Of a stretch of 64,000 nucleotides of DNA, positions 17,860 to 26,466 are shown one piece after another (the first letter of the stretch is position 1; each line of letters opens with the position of its first letter). Source of the stretch: an uncultured Acidobacteriota bacterium (GTDB lineage Bacteria > Acidobacteriota > Terriglobia > Terriglobales > Acidobacteriaceae); assembly GCA_903873705.1 (NCBI GenBank), contig CAIQPK010000072.1, positions 1-64,000 on the forward strand, written 5' to 3'. Under the pieces are notes generated by a model. The model was not told the DNA's origin. It made no database searches and saw only the letters and a program-made list of their open reading frames with translations. Position numbers and translations under genes: made by a program.

Positions 17860-18060
17860 ATTACCGGCAAGAACTCGGGCGTGTTCTCTTCCATCATGAA
17901 CATGAGCTGCCAGATTGGCGGCGCGCTGACTGCGTCGCTGACCCCCTGGCTGGCGCATCGCTACGACTGGCGAATGCCGTTTTCAGTGGCCGCCTCACTT
18001 GTGCTGCTGGGGGCCCTGGCGTGGCTGTTGGTGCATCCAGAGCGACCGCTCGAAGTGTGA
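17860..18060 (+). pseudogene. 3' remnant of an MFS transporter gene (ACS family)
   Basis: The last 66 codons of an anion:cation-symporter-type MFS protein remain: TGKNSGVFSSIMNMSCQIGGAL, then LTPWLAHRYDWRMPF and a final hydrophobic helix ending HPERPLEV. There is no start; the coding sequence begins abruptly beside the 5' end of the transposase pseudogene. The insertion probably removed the first 80 percent of the gene. A complete ACS-family relative is encoded at 29986-31323. Confidence 0.75.
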
Positions 18061-18155
18061 ACGGCTGGCGCTGCGGAGCGGCTCCGATTGACCTGTATAA
18101 CACCCAATTGTTAGGCTAGGAAGAGTTCGTCAGGGGTCCTGAAGGAGCAGCTGTT

Positions 18156-18512
18156 ATGAAGTTGAAGGCATGGTCGGTGGGCTTGCCGCTTGCGGTTGCG
18201 GTGATGCTTGTTCCCGTGTTTTCTTATATCGGGGTTGCGCAGCAGGCTCCGCCGACAGCCCCCGTAAAGGAAGAGTTACCTGCCGGCCCTGGCCGTGAAC
18301 CATTCCAACGCATCTGCACTGGCTGCCACTCGGCGTCGGTGGTTACATCCGAGCGCCGAACGGCCGATAACTGGTCGAACATCGTTGACGATATGAGGGC
18401 GCGAGGGGCTAACGGCTCTGACGACGATATGGACAAGATCGCCGCGTGGCTCGCCGCCAACTTCCCACCGAAGCCGGCTGGCGCTACGTCAACCGTACCG
18501 ACACCCCCGTAA
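18156..18512 (+). CDS. Exported monoheme c-type cytochrome
   Basis: A 118-residue protein with a signal peptide (residues 1-29, ending GVAQQ) and one heme-binding motif CTGCH at 54-58, followed by the helical region NWSNIVDDMRARG and DMDKIAAWLAANFPP that usually surrounds the axial Met or Lys ligand in small cytochromes; no obvious axial Met follows other than in MRARG or DMDK. GAAGGAG precedes the ATG. Small cytochromes of this kind accept electrons from periplasmic PQQ dehydrogenases, and one is encoded 1.6 kb downstream on the same strand, separated by a pseudogene. The functional pairing is inference. Confidence 0.85.
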   Translation: MKLKAWSVGLPLAVAVMLVPVFSYIGVAQQAPPTAPVKEELPAGPGREPFQRICTGCHSASVVTSERRTADNWSNIVDDMRARGANGSDDDMDKIAAWLAANFPPKPAGATSTVPTPP

Positions 18513-18615
18513 TTTCGTCCGCTCGCCCGCTTCAAAGAAAGATCAACAATTGGCGCTATCGCTAACTCGCCAATGACAGCGAGGGAGCGAGCGGGGAATC
18601 TGGGATGTGCAGGGT

Positions 18616-19652
18616 CTAGTTATCGAAAAAGCGATAGCGGATGGTCCAATCCTGGCTGGCGCCGGGAGGGATGTGGATATGGATGTAGGCTTCGGGTGCG
18701 ATCACCGTCGGGACCGACCAGTAGTTGATGCTGGCGAGGGGTGAATCGCTTGTCTACTCTACGCCTACCCCGGTCTTCCGGTTTTTGACGATGAAGTCAT
18801 AATCGGAGGGATTCGTTGAAAAACCGGTAATGCCACACTGTACTGATTGACGCTCCTGGAGTTCGCTGTGATAGACGAGCTCATTTCCAACCAGCTCACC
18901 ACCGTTCCCGAGAGGGCGCACTGCGGTTGGTGCAAAGGCAAAGTGGACTGACAGGTCGGGACCCGTGGTGACGTTGTCTAACCGGTAGAAATCGTGATCG
19001 TAGACGTCCGTATCGATTGTCTTGGTGCCGGTATTTTTCATGTGGTGGTGAATCACCAACACTGGCGTGCCCTTTTCGAGCGCGAGTGTTTTGGTGTAGT
19101 CGTACGCATAGCCTACGGGCGAACTGAGGTTTTGCGTGATCGCAACCTCGTTCGACTTTGCTTTATAACTCCACTTGCCGTGGTCAACGATCGGATATGG
19201 CGTAGAGAACTTGTACGGAGCATCGTCAAGTCTGCGGAGAACGCCTACACCCGGCTTGACGAACAGATCGCCGGCTTGGCGTCGTCAAAACCAAGCGGCG
19301 CCTTCGACTCCAGGGAGTTGAACTCTTCGACGGGTCCGGCAAGTGAATCGTGGCCCATTGGGTCGTGGGTTGGGCGCCACGGATTAAAGTAGGTATGACC
19401 ATCGTAGGAAAGGCAGGGAATGACGCCGGACCAATCGAAGCGCGAGCCGCGGTACCAGCCCTTGTCTGCGTCCGGGAGATCGATGAGTGCGTGGACCAGG
19501 CCGTTGGAAATAGACAGCTGGGGCACGTCCGTTGCCGTCTGGCTGGCGCAGGGATCGAGAGCTGTGGAGGTGTTGCCTTGAGCTGATGCGGGTAATGCCA
19601 GAAGGGCTGTGTTGAAAACCGCGAGTGACGCCCAAACGCAGAGATCCTTCAT
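18616..19652 (-). pseudogene. Secreted protein gene broken by a frameshift and a stop codon
   Basis: The coding sequence starts at ATG 19652 with a clear signal peptide (MKDLCVWASLAVFNTALLALPASAQ). The first frame runs to about 19268, where a one-base shift is needed to continue into DLFVKPGVGVLRRLDDAPYK and on through HHHMKNTGTKTIDTDVYDHD. A TAG at 18754-18756 then interrupts the same frame, which carries on to INYWSVPTVIAPEAYIHIHIPPG and ends at 18616. Beta-rich, Trp- and His-rich sequence with DHDFYRLDN suggests a galactose-mutarotase-like fold, but I cannot name the family. Two independent lesions make it a probable pseudogene unless the assembly is wrong. Confidence 0.75.
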
Positions 19653-20129
19653 TTCCGAATATCCCCCACGCTCCCGCAATGGAATGCACTCGAGAGCTTC
19701 CGTCCGCGATACTTTCCAAGAGCAAACCCGGCGATCTTAGCAATGCCCTATTAGACAGGTCAATGATTTTTCCAAAACTATAACTGCTTGACGCGGAGTG
19801 CGGCTAGCGCTTCCCGCAGAAGACGACGCCAACGTCGAAGGCTCATGCGGGTTTGTTCATGGCTGAATAGGCGCACCTAGCTGTAGCGGGGTGATGCGCA
19901 GGGATCCGGGGCCGATTTTGCGAGGGGCAAGAATCGCCTATGACAACTTCCGAGTCGACCTCTTGACCTGTTCAACAGGGCTCTGCTACGCTTCCGTGTC
20001 GATTCAGGTTCACTAATTTTGCCTCTTCCAGCCAAAATGCTGGCTGGCACGCGTCGGAGTTTGTTCGTCCGCTTGCGATTGAGTAGGAGCAAGAGCTTGA
20101 TTCACGATTATTTTGCGGAGGTAAGAAGT
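19653..20129. other. Intergenic region upstream of the PQQ dehydrogenase
   Basis: No supported gene lies in these 477 bases. A weak sigma70-like pair, TTGACC at 19963-19968 and TACGCT at 19987-19992 (18-bp spacer), could drive the PQQ dehydrogenase gene. An open frame extending the dehydrogenase upstream to 20019 lacks a signal peptide and is not used. Confidence 0.4.
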
Positions 20130-22052
20130 ATGCACTTACGTGGGCGGATGGTCTGGGCGGTTTCATCGCTGTTTCTGTGTGTCGCCATGACCAGCTTTGG
20201 GCAAGCAAAGGGTTCGGGGCAAGTATCTGGCGATTGGCCGATGTATGGCCATGATGGTGGCAGCACTCGGTTCTCTCCGCTCACGCAGGTGAACGTGGAT
20301 AACGTCAGCAAGTTAAAGAGAGTGTGGACGTTTCATATGACTCCGGCGACGGCCGAGAGTGCTGCGCCTGCGGGTGGACGGACGCGTGCACGAAGGAGTG
20401 AGGCATCGCCACTGATGATCGACGGCGTCCTGTATCTGCCAACACCGTTTAGCCGCGTGGTAGCCCTGAACGCGAGCACGGGCAAGCAAATATGGGAGTA
20501 CGTGCTGAGCAATAACGACAATGCCTCTACCCGCGGCATCGCCTACTGGCCGGGCGACGGGAAGAAGTGGGGACCTCGCATCGTATTTGGCACCGCCGCC
20601 GGCGCTCTGATCGCGCTCGATGCCAAGACGGGCAAGCCCTCTGGTGGATTCGGCACCGACGGTATCGTCGATTTCAAAGCGAGCGTTGCCAACGGATTCA
20701 AGACGCAAATCGGCATGAGCTCGCCGCCTTCGATTTACAAGAACGTCATTATTACGGGCGTGCGCGTGCAGGAGCAGCCTGCGCTTGGTCCCGCAGGCGA
20801 TACTCGGGGCTGGGATGTGGTGACGGGCAAACTGCTCTGGACATTTCATTCGGTTCCGCATCCGGGCGAGGAAGGCATCGAGACCTGGATGACGCCGGAT
20901 TCGTGGAAGAACCGCTCTGGTGCGAACGCGTGGGGCTTCCTGAGTGTCGACCAGGAGACGGGTACCGTCTTTGTTCCGATCGCTGCGGCCTCTCAGGATG
21001 AGTATGGAGGGGATCGCAAGGGTGCGAATCTTTACAGCCAGACGCTGGTCGCTCTGGATGCGCTGACCGGTAAGAAGAAGTGGCATTTCCAGGTGATCCA
21101 TCACGATACGTGGGACTATGACTTCGGTGGTGCGCCAATCCTGGCGAAGGTTCACCGTGGCTCGGAAACAATTCCAGTAGTGGTGCAGACCAATAAGACG
21201 GGCCTGGTGTGGATACTCGACCGACGCGATGGCACCCCGGTGTTTGGCGTGGAGGAGCGCCCGGTGCCGGCGAGCGATGTACCCGGTGAGGACTCATGGA
21301 ACACGGAGCCTTTCCCGCTGAAGCCCGCACCGCTTTCGCGCATGAGCTTCAAGAAGGAAGAGCTTGCGAATGTGACGCCGGAGCACACCAAGGCATGCGA
21401 GGACATCTTCGCGAAGTACCCTACCAGCCATAACGATGGGCCGTTCACGCGCTTTGGGCTGCAGCCTTCGATCGTTTTCCCGGGCACGTGGGGCGGCTCG
21501 AACTATCAGGGCGGAACCTACGACCCGAAACTGAACTTGATTTTTTACAACGTGAACGACTACGCAGATTATGGCCAGATGATTCCGACAGCTCCGGGTT
21601 CGCCGCTTCCGTATGAGCGCAAGGGGCCGCTGAACGGCAAGTACGACCGCTTTGCCGACAGCAAGACGGGTTGGCCGTGCCAGGCTCCACCGTGGGGTGA
21701 ACTGGTTGCTCTGAACCTGGACACGGGTGAGTATGTTTGGCGCCAACCGTTCGGCACCATTCCCGAACTTGAAGCCAAGGGCATCAAGAACACCGGCTCG
21801 CTCAACATGGGAGGAGGCATCACCACTGCTGGCGGGCTGCTTTTTATCGGCGCTACGCCAGACCTGCATTTCCGTGCGTTCGATGAGAAGACAGGAAAGA
21901 TGCTGTGGGATACGACACTTGAAGCCGCCGGGGCAAATGCTCCCATTACTTACAGGGGTAAGGACGGAAAACAGTACATTGTCATCGTCGCCACGGGCGG
22001 AGCGTTTGGGCAAAGCAATGGCGATGTCGTGGCCGCATACGCTTTGCCGTAG
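20130..22052 (+). CDS. PQQ-dependent dehydrogenase (quinoprotein)
   Basis: A 640-residue periplasmic eight-bladed-propeller quinoprotein that oxidises an alcohol, aldose or similar substrate and passes electrons to cytochrome c or quinone. A signal peptide ends at FGQAKG (about residue 25). WPMYGHDGGSTRFSPLTQ opens the propeller, PQQ repeats such as VVALNASTGKQIWEY and LIALDAKTGKPSGGFG follow, and GGGITTAGGLLFIGATPD then AYALP close it. The length fits soluble or membrane-bound glucose/alcohol-type dehydrogenases without a fused cytochrome. The ATG at 20130 has a GGAGG site nine bases ahead. No pqq biosynthesis gene is in the window. The substrate is unknown; the monoheme cytochrome upstream is a likely partner. 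Confidence 0.92.
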   Translation: MHLRGRMVWAVSSLFLCVAMTSFGQAKGSGQVSGDWPMYGHDGGSTRFSPLTQVNVDNVSKLKRVWTFHMTPATAESAAPAGGRTRARRSEASPLMIDGVLYLPTPFSRVVALNASTGKQIWEYVLSNNDNASTRGIAYWPGDGKKWGPRIVFGTAAGALIALDAKTGKPSGGFGTDGIVDFKASVANGFKTQIGMSSPPSIYKNVIITGVRVQEQPALGPAGDTRGWDVVTGKLLWTFHSVPHPGEEGIETWMTPDSWKNRSGANAWGFLSVDQETGTVFVPIAAASQDEYGGDRKGANLYSQTLVALDALTGKKKWHFQVIHHDTWDYDFGGAPILAKVHRGSETIPVVVQTNKTGLVWILDRRDGTPVFGVEERPVPASDVPGEDSWNTEPFPLKPAPLSRMSFKKEELANVTPEHTKACEDIFAKYPTSHNDGPFTRFGLQPSIVFPGTWGGSNYQGGTYDPKLNLIFYNVNDYADYGQMIPTAPGSPLPYERKGPLNGKYDRFADSKTGWPCQAPPWGELVALNLDTGEYVWRQPFGTIPELEAKGIKNTGSLNMGGGITTAGGLLFIGATPDLHFRAFDEKTGKMLWDTTLEAAGANAPITYRGKDGKQYIVIVATGGAFGQSNGDVVAAYALP

Positions 22053-22144
22053 GCGTTGCTGCGAGAGGTTGCGCTCAAGAGGATTGCGGCGGACCTTGTG
22101 GGGAATGGGAGTCAGGTGTACTTTTTCCCCTGCCAGTATCGGAG

Positions 22145-22760
22145 GTGGCCTTCTATGTCAGAGAAGAGCCACTTCCCGGTAATTTCAAGTCCAGCCCGGA
22201 CCTGGTGGTTGTCAGCCGCTGGGACAACGACCGGCGAATTGGTGCGCACTGGGTACACACCTGCAACGGCGGTCCCAACGGTCTGAATCTCTGCACGATA
22301 CCTCCTTATACGATGCCGCAGCCACATAGCCATCCAGCCGAAGAGGCCTGGATCATGGTGAAGGGAGAGACGACACTGTCGCTCGGGAAGAACCTTCGTC
22401 GCATGACGCCCGGGCAGGCGTACCGTATCCCTCCTACGGGGGTTACTGCCCACAGCAACATCAACTGGTCAAACGAACCGGTTGAAATGATCTATATGGG
22501 GCCACTTTCGCGAGGCGGAAATGGCGGTGGGCCGCCGCAAGCTGCCGCCCTGGGAACACCCCAAGGTGCTGGGTGCGGGGGGCCACCGGGCGGAACAGAT
22601 TACGCAAGGCTTGATAACAGTCCTATCAATCCGGCCACCGAGCCCGACGTCGACGTGTACATGGGGAACTGGCATGACGCATTCCCCAGAATGATGCACG
22701 GCAAACCTCATTCGAATCTGCAAAACCGACCGCCATCTGGTGTCGGGCGTCACATCCTGC
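22145..22760 (+). pseudogene. Truncated cupin-domain protein gene
   Basis: A cupin barrel is readable from GTG 22145: FKSSPDLVVVSRWDNDRRIGAHWVHTC, then the metal-site region PYTMPQPHSHPAEEAWIMVKGETTL and GQAYRIPPTGVTAHSNINWS, and a Gly-rich linker to VDVYMGNWHDAFPRMMHGK (to about 22710). Related proteins carry a second cupin half after this point; here the frame loses any likeness and runs on without a natural stop into the nifJ coding region. The start is also weak, with GGAG touching the GTG and no ATG or signal peptide. Both ends therefore look damaged. The 3' boundary given is approximate. Confidence 0.6.
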
Positions 22761-22823
22761 TGTGTTTGCGAAGCGGAGAATGTAGGGGCGGTGCGGGTGA
22801 TGCCCGACCTTGGAGTGTGCGTG

Positions 22824-25800
22824 ATGGATGGAACGTCGATGCAGGTCATGGATGGAAACGAAGCAGCCGTTGCCGTCGCGTACCGGCTGTCCGAGGTCAT
22901 CGCGATTTACCCGATAACGCCATCGTCGACGATGGCCGAAGCTGCGGATCAATGGCGCTCAGAGGGTCGTCGCAATCTCTGGGGGGCTGTCCCCTTCGTG
23001 GAGGAGATGCAGAGCGAAGGCGGCGCGGCGGGTGCGTTGCACGGCGCGCTACAGGCAGGAGCCTTTGGGACTACGTTCACTGCATCGCAGGGGCTGTTGC
23101 TGATGATTCCTAACATGTTCAAGATCGCTGGTGAACTGACACCGGCGACGATGCACGTAACGGCTCGAACCCTTGCCACACATGCCCTATCGATCTTTGG
23201 GGACCACTCTGATGTTATGGCCTGCCGCTCCACCGGGTGGGCGATGTTGTGCTCGAACTCTGTGCAGGAGGCGGGCGATATGGCGCTGATTGCGCAGATC
23301 GCCACGCTCGAGTCGCGAGTCCCGTTTGTGCACTTCTTCGACGGCTTCCGCACTTCGCACGAGATCAACAAAGCCTATCCCATTTCTGACGAGACGATTC
23401 GCGCGTTGTTGGATGACCGGTTCATCCTTGAGTATCGGGGGCGAGCACTGGGGCCGGACCACCCGCAGATCCGCGGCACGGCGCAGAACCCCGATGTTTT
23501 CTTTCAGGCTCGCGAGGCAGCGAATCCCTATCACCTCGCCACGCCGGGTGTAGTGCAGTCCGTCATGGATCGGCTGGCCGCGCTGACTGGCCGCGCGTAT
23601 CACCTATTTGATTATTACGGTGCGGTCGATGCCGAGCGGGTCATCGTGGTGATGGGTTCCGCAGCGGAGGCTGCTGAAGAGGCGATCGATGCGATGATGC
23701 GTTTTGGGGAAAAGGTGGGCGTGTTGAAGGTTCGGCTCTACCGGCCGTGCGACGCCGGCGCTTTCCTGAAGGCGCTACCTGTGACCGTGCGCGCTATCGC
23801 CGTGCTGGACCGCACTAAGGAGCCGGGGGCACTCGGCGAGCCGCTCTATCAGGATGTGATTACGGTGCTGGCGGAGCAGGGGGTTGTGCCGCATTTCGAG
23901 ACGCGACCGCGGGTGATCGGTGGCCGGTATGGGCTGTCTTCCAAGGAGTTCACGCCCGCGATGGTGAAGGGGATCTTCGACGAACTCGCGAAAGCCGCGC
24001 CCAAAAACCATTTCACCATCGGCATCGACGATGACGTGACGCACCTTAGCCTGGCTTACGATGCTGATTTCTCAACGGAAGATCCGCGGACGGTGCGCGC
24101 TTTGTTTTTCGGTCTCGGGTCCGATGGCACCGTTGGTGCGAACAAGAACTCCATCAAGATTATTGGGAACGAGACCGATCTCTACGCGCAGGGTTACTTC
24201 GTTTACGATTCGAAGAAGTCGGGCTCGATGACGACATCGCATCTGCGCTTCGGGCCCAATCCCATCCACTCGACCTATCTCATCACTCGCGCGAGTTTTC
24301 TGGCGTGCCATTCATTCGCGTTTTTGGAGCGGCTGAATGTGCTTGAGGCCGCTATGCCCGGCGCGACATTCCTGCTCAATTCGCCATACGCTGCCGACGT
24401 GGTCTGGGCGAAGCTGACGCGATCCATGCAGCAGGAAATCTTGTCCAAACAGATCGAGTTCTACGTCATCGATGCCTCGACCGTTGCGCGCAATGCCGGC
24501 ATGGGTTCGCGCATCAACACCATCATGCAAACGTGCTTCTTCGCGATCAGCGGTGTGCTGCCCCGCGAGGATGCCATCGCAGAGATCAAGAAGTCTATCC
24601 GAAAGACGTATGGCAAACGCGGGGATGCGGTAGTGCAGAAGAATTTTGACGCCGTCGACGCGGCACTAGCCCATCTTGAGCGCGTCGCAGTACCTTCGTC
24701 AGCGGATTCCGAGCTGCAACTCGCAACGTCGCTTTCTGGCAACCCGACAGAGTTTGTGGGGCACGTGCTTGGTGCGATTGCCGCTGGTAAAGGCGATCAG
24801 CTTCCCGTCAGCGCCTTTCCGGCAGGCGGCACGTTCCCAACCGGTACCGCACAGTATGAAAAGCGCAATATTGCCCAGTTCATCCCGGTGTGGGATGAGG
24901 AACTTTGCATTCAGTGCGGGAAGTGCGTCATGGTTTGCCCGCACGCAGTCATCCGCTCCAAGATATACGGCGCGGACCTATTGGCCGACGCGCCAGAGAG
25001 CTTTAAGTCCACGACACCAAAGTGGAAGGGCCGGGAGCAGGACCGCTACACGCTGCAGGTGTCGTCGGAGGATTGCACCGAGTGCAGCGTATGCGTCGAA
25101 ATTTGTCCGGTGAAAAGTAAAGCCGACTCTGCACATAAGGCAATCAACATGCAACCTCAGGCACCGCTGCGGGCCGCTGAGCGCGTCAACTGGGAGTATT
25201 TCCTATCGCTGCCTGAGGCCGACCGCACACAAATTTCACACACGCAGGTAAAAGACCTGCAATTGTTGCAGCCGCTATTCGAGTTTTCTGGTGCATGCCC
25301 CGGATGCGGGGAAACAGCCTACATCAAGTTGTTGACGCAGCTATTCGGTGACCGCCTGTACATCGCAAATGCTACGGGTTGCTCGTCCATCTACGGTGGC
25401 AGCCTGCCGGCCACGCCTTACAGCCAGAATGCACAGGGTCGCGGGCCGGCCTGGGCAAACTCGCTTTTTGAGGACAACGCAGAGTTTGGCTTTGGCATGC
25501 GAACGGCGCTCGATCAACAGAAGGAGTTCGCCGAAACACTGCTGAAACGCGTGGCGGAACCGGCGGGATCGCGGCTGACTGAAGAGATACTGGAGGCTCC
25601 GCAGAACACGGAAGCCGAGATTATGGCGCAACGTGAGCGCGTCGAGTCACTGCGTTTGCAGCTTCGCGACGTGGATAGCTCCGATGCGCGCAACCTTCTG
25701 GCTATTGCCGACGCACTGGTGCGGCGCAGCGTGTGGATCCTCGGTGGCGACGGCTGGGCCTACGACATTGGCTTCGGTGGCCTGGATCATGTGCTCGGTT

Positions 25801-26429
25801 CAGGAAAGAATTTTAACGTACTGGTGATGGATACAGAGGTTTACTCCAATACGGGAGGTCAGGCGTCTAAAGCCACGCCGCGCGGAGCTGTCGCCAAGTT
25901 CGCCACCTCCGGCAAGTCAACGAACAAGAAAGACCTTGCGATGGAAGCCATCAGTTACGGCTCCGTGTACGTTGCGCGTGTGGCTCTCGGCGGAAACGAC
26001 AGTCATGTCATCAAGGCGTTTCAAGAGGCGGAAGCTCACGATGGTCCGTCGCTCATCATCGCCTACGCCAGCTGCATTGCGCACGGCTATGACCTAGCGC
26101 ACTCGCTGGACCAGCAGAAGCTCGCCGTGCAATCCGGGTACTGGCCACTGATGCGCTATAACCCCGGGTTACGGGACCAGGGGAAGAATCCGTTCCAGCT
26201 GGACTCGCGCACTCCTTCTATTCCGCTGCACGATTATACGAAGCGCGAGGGGCGTTACACGATGCTCGAGCGCAGCAATCCTGAGCTTGCAGCCGAACTA
26301 CTTGTGAAAGCGCAGGAAGATGTTGACCGCCAATGGCGCATTTACTCCGCACGTGCCGCCATGCCCGGGCACGGGGACCCGCACGGCGTGGTAGAGAAGC
26401 CGGTGGAGCCTGCTAAAGTATCGGCTTGA
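22824..26429 (+). CDS. nifJ: Pyruvate:ferredoxin (flavodoxin) oxidoreductase
   Basis: A 1201-residue single-chain PFOR that interconverts pyruvate + CoA and acetyl-CoA + CO2 with reduction of ferredoxin or flavodoxin. Domains in order: the pyruvate-binding domain opening GNEAAVAVAYRLSEVIAIYPITPSSTMAE; domain II; the gamma-type domain (FFGLGSDGTVGANKNSIKIIG); a two-[4Fe-4S] ferredoxin domain (CIQCGKCVMVCPH and CTECSVCVEICPVK); and the TPP-binding domain (CPGCGETAY, GDGWAYDIGFGGLDHV, NTGGQASKATPRGA). The fourth proximal cluster cysteine (ATGCSSIYGG) is present. All expected cofactor motifs are intact and the length fits. ATG 22824 is preceded by GGAG; an upstream in-frame GTG at 22740 is less likely. 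Confidence 0.96.
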   Translation: MDGTSMQVMDGNEAAVAVAYRLSEVIAIYPITPSSTMAEAADQWRSEGRRNLWGAVPFVEEMQSEGGAAGALHGALQAGAFGTTFTASQGLLLMIPNMFKIAGELTPATMHVTARTLATHALSIFGDHSDVMACRSTGWAMLCSNSVQEAGDMALIAQIATLESRVPFVHFFDGFRTSHEINKAYPISDETIRALLDDRFILEYRGRALGPDHPQIRGTAQNPDVFFQAREAANPYHLATPGVVQSVMDRLAALTGRAYHLFDYYGAVDAERVIVVMGSAAEAAEEAIDAMMRFGEKVGVLKVRLYRPCDAGAFLKALPVTVRAIAVLDRTKEPGALGEPLYQDVITVLAEQGVVPHFETRPRVIGGRYGLSSKEFTPAMVKGIFDELAKAAPKNHFTIGIDDDVTHLSLAYDADFSTEDPRTVRALFFGLGSDGTVGANKNSIKIIGNETDLYAQGYFVYDSKKSGSMTTSHLRFGPNPIHSTYLITRASFLACHSFAFLERLNVLEAAMPGATFLLNSPYAADVVWAKLTRSMQQEILSKQIEFYVIDASTVARNAGMGSRINTIMQTCFFAISGVLPREDAIAEIKKSIRKTYGKRGDAVVQKNFDAVDAALAHLERVAVPSSADSELQLATSLSGNPTEFVGHVLGAIAAGKGDQLPVSAFPAGGTFPTGTAQYEKRNIAQFIPVWDEELCIQCGKCVMVCPHAVIRSKIYGADLLADAPESFKSTTPKWKGREQDRYTLQVSSEDCTECSVCVEICPVKSKADSAHKAINMQPQAPLRAAERVNWEYFLSLPEADRTQISHTQVKDLQLLQPLFEFSGACPGCGETAYIKLLTQLFGDRLYIANATGCSSIYGGSLPATPYSQNAQGRGPAWANSLFEDNAEFGFGMRTALDQQKEFAETLLKRVAEPAGSRLTEEILEAPQNTEAEIMAQRERVESLRLQLRDVDSSDARNLLAIADALVRRSVWILGGDGWAYDIGFGGLDHVLGSGKNFNVLVMDTEVYSNTGGQASKATPRGAVAKFATSGKSTNKKDLAMEAISYGSVYVARVALGGNDSHVIKAFQEAEAHDGPSLIIAYASCIAHGYDLAHSLDQQKLAVQSGYWPLMRYNPGLRDQGKNPFQLDSRTPSIPLHDYTKREGRYTMLERSNPELAAELLVKAQEDVDRQWRIYSARAAMPGHGDPHGVVEKPVEPAKVSA

Positions 26430-26466
26430 CAGTCGGCCCTACCTGCGTCCGGAGAGCCGCCCGAAT

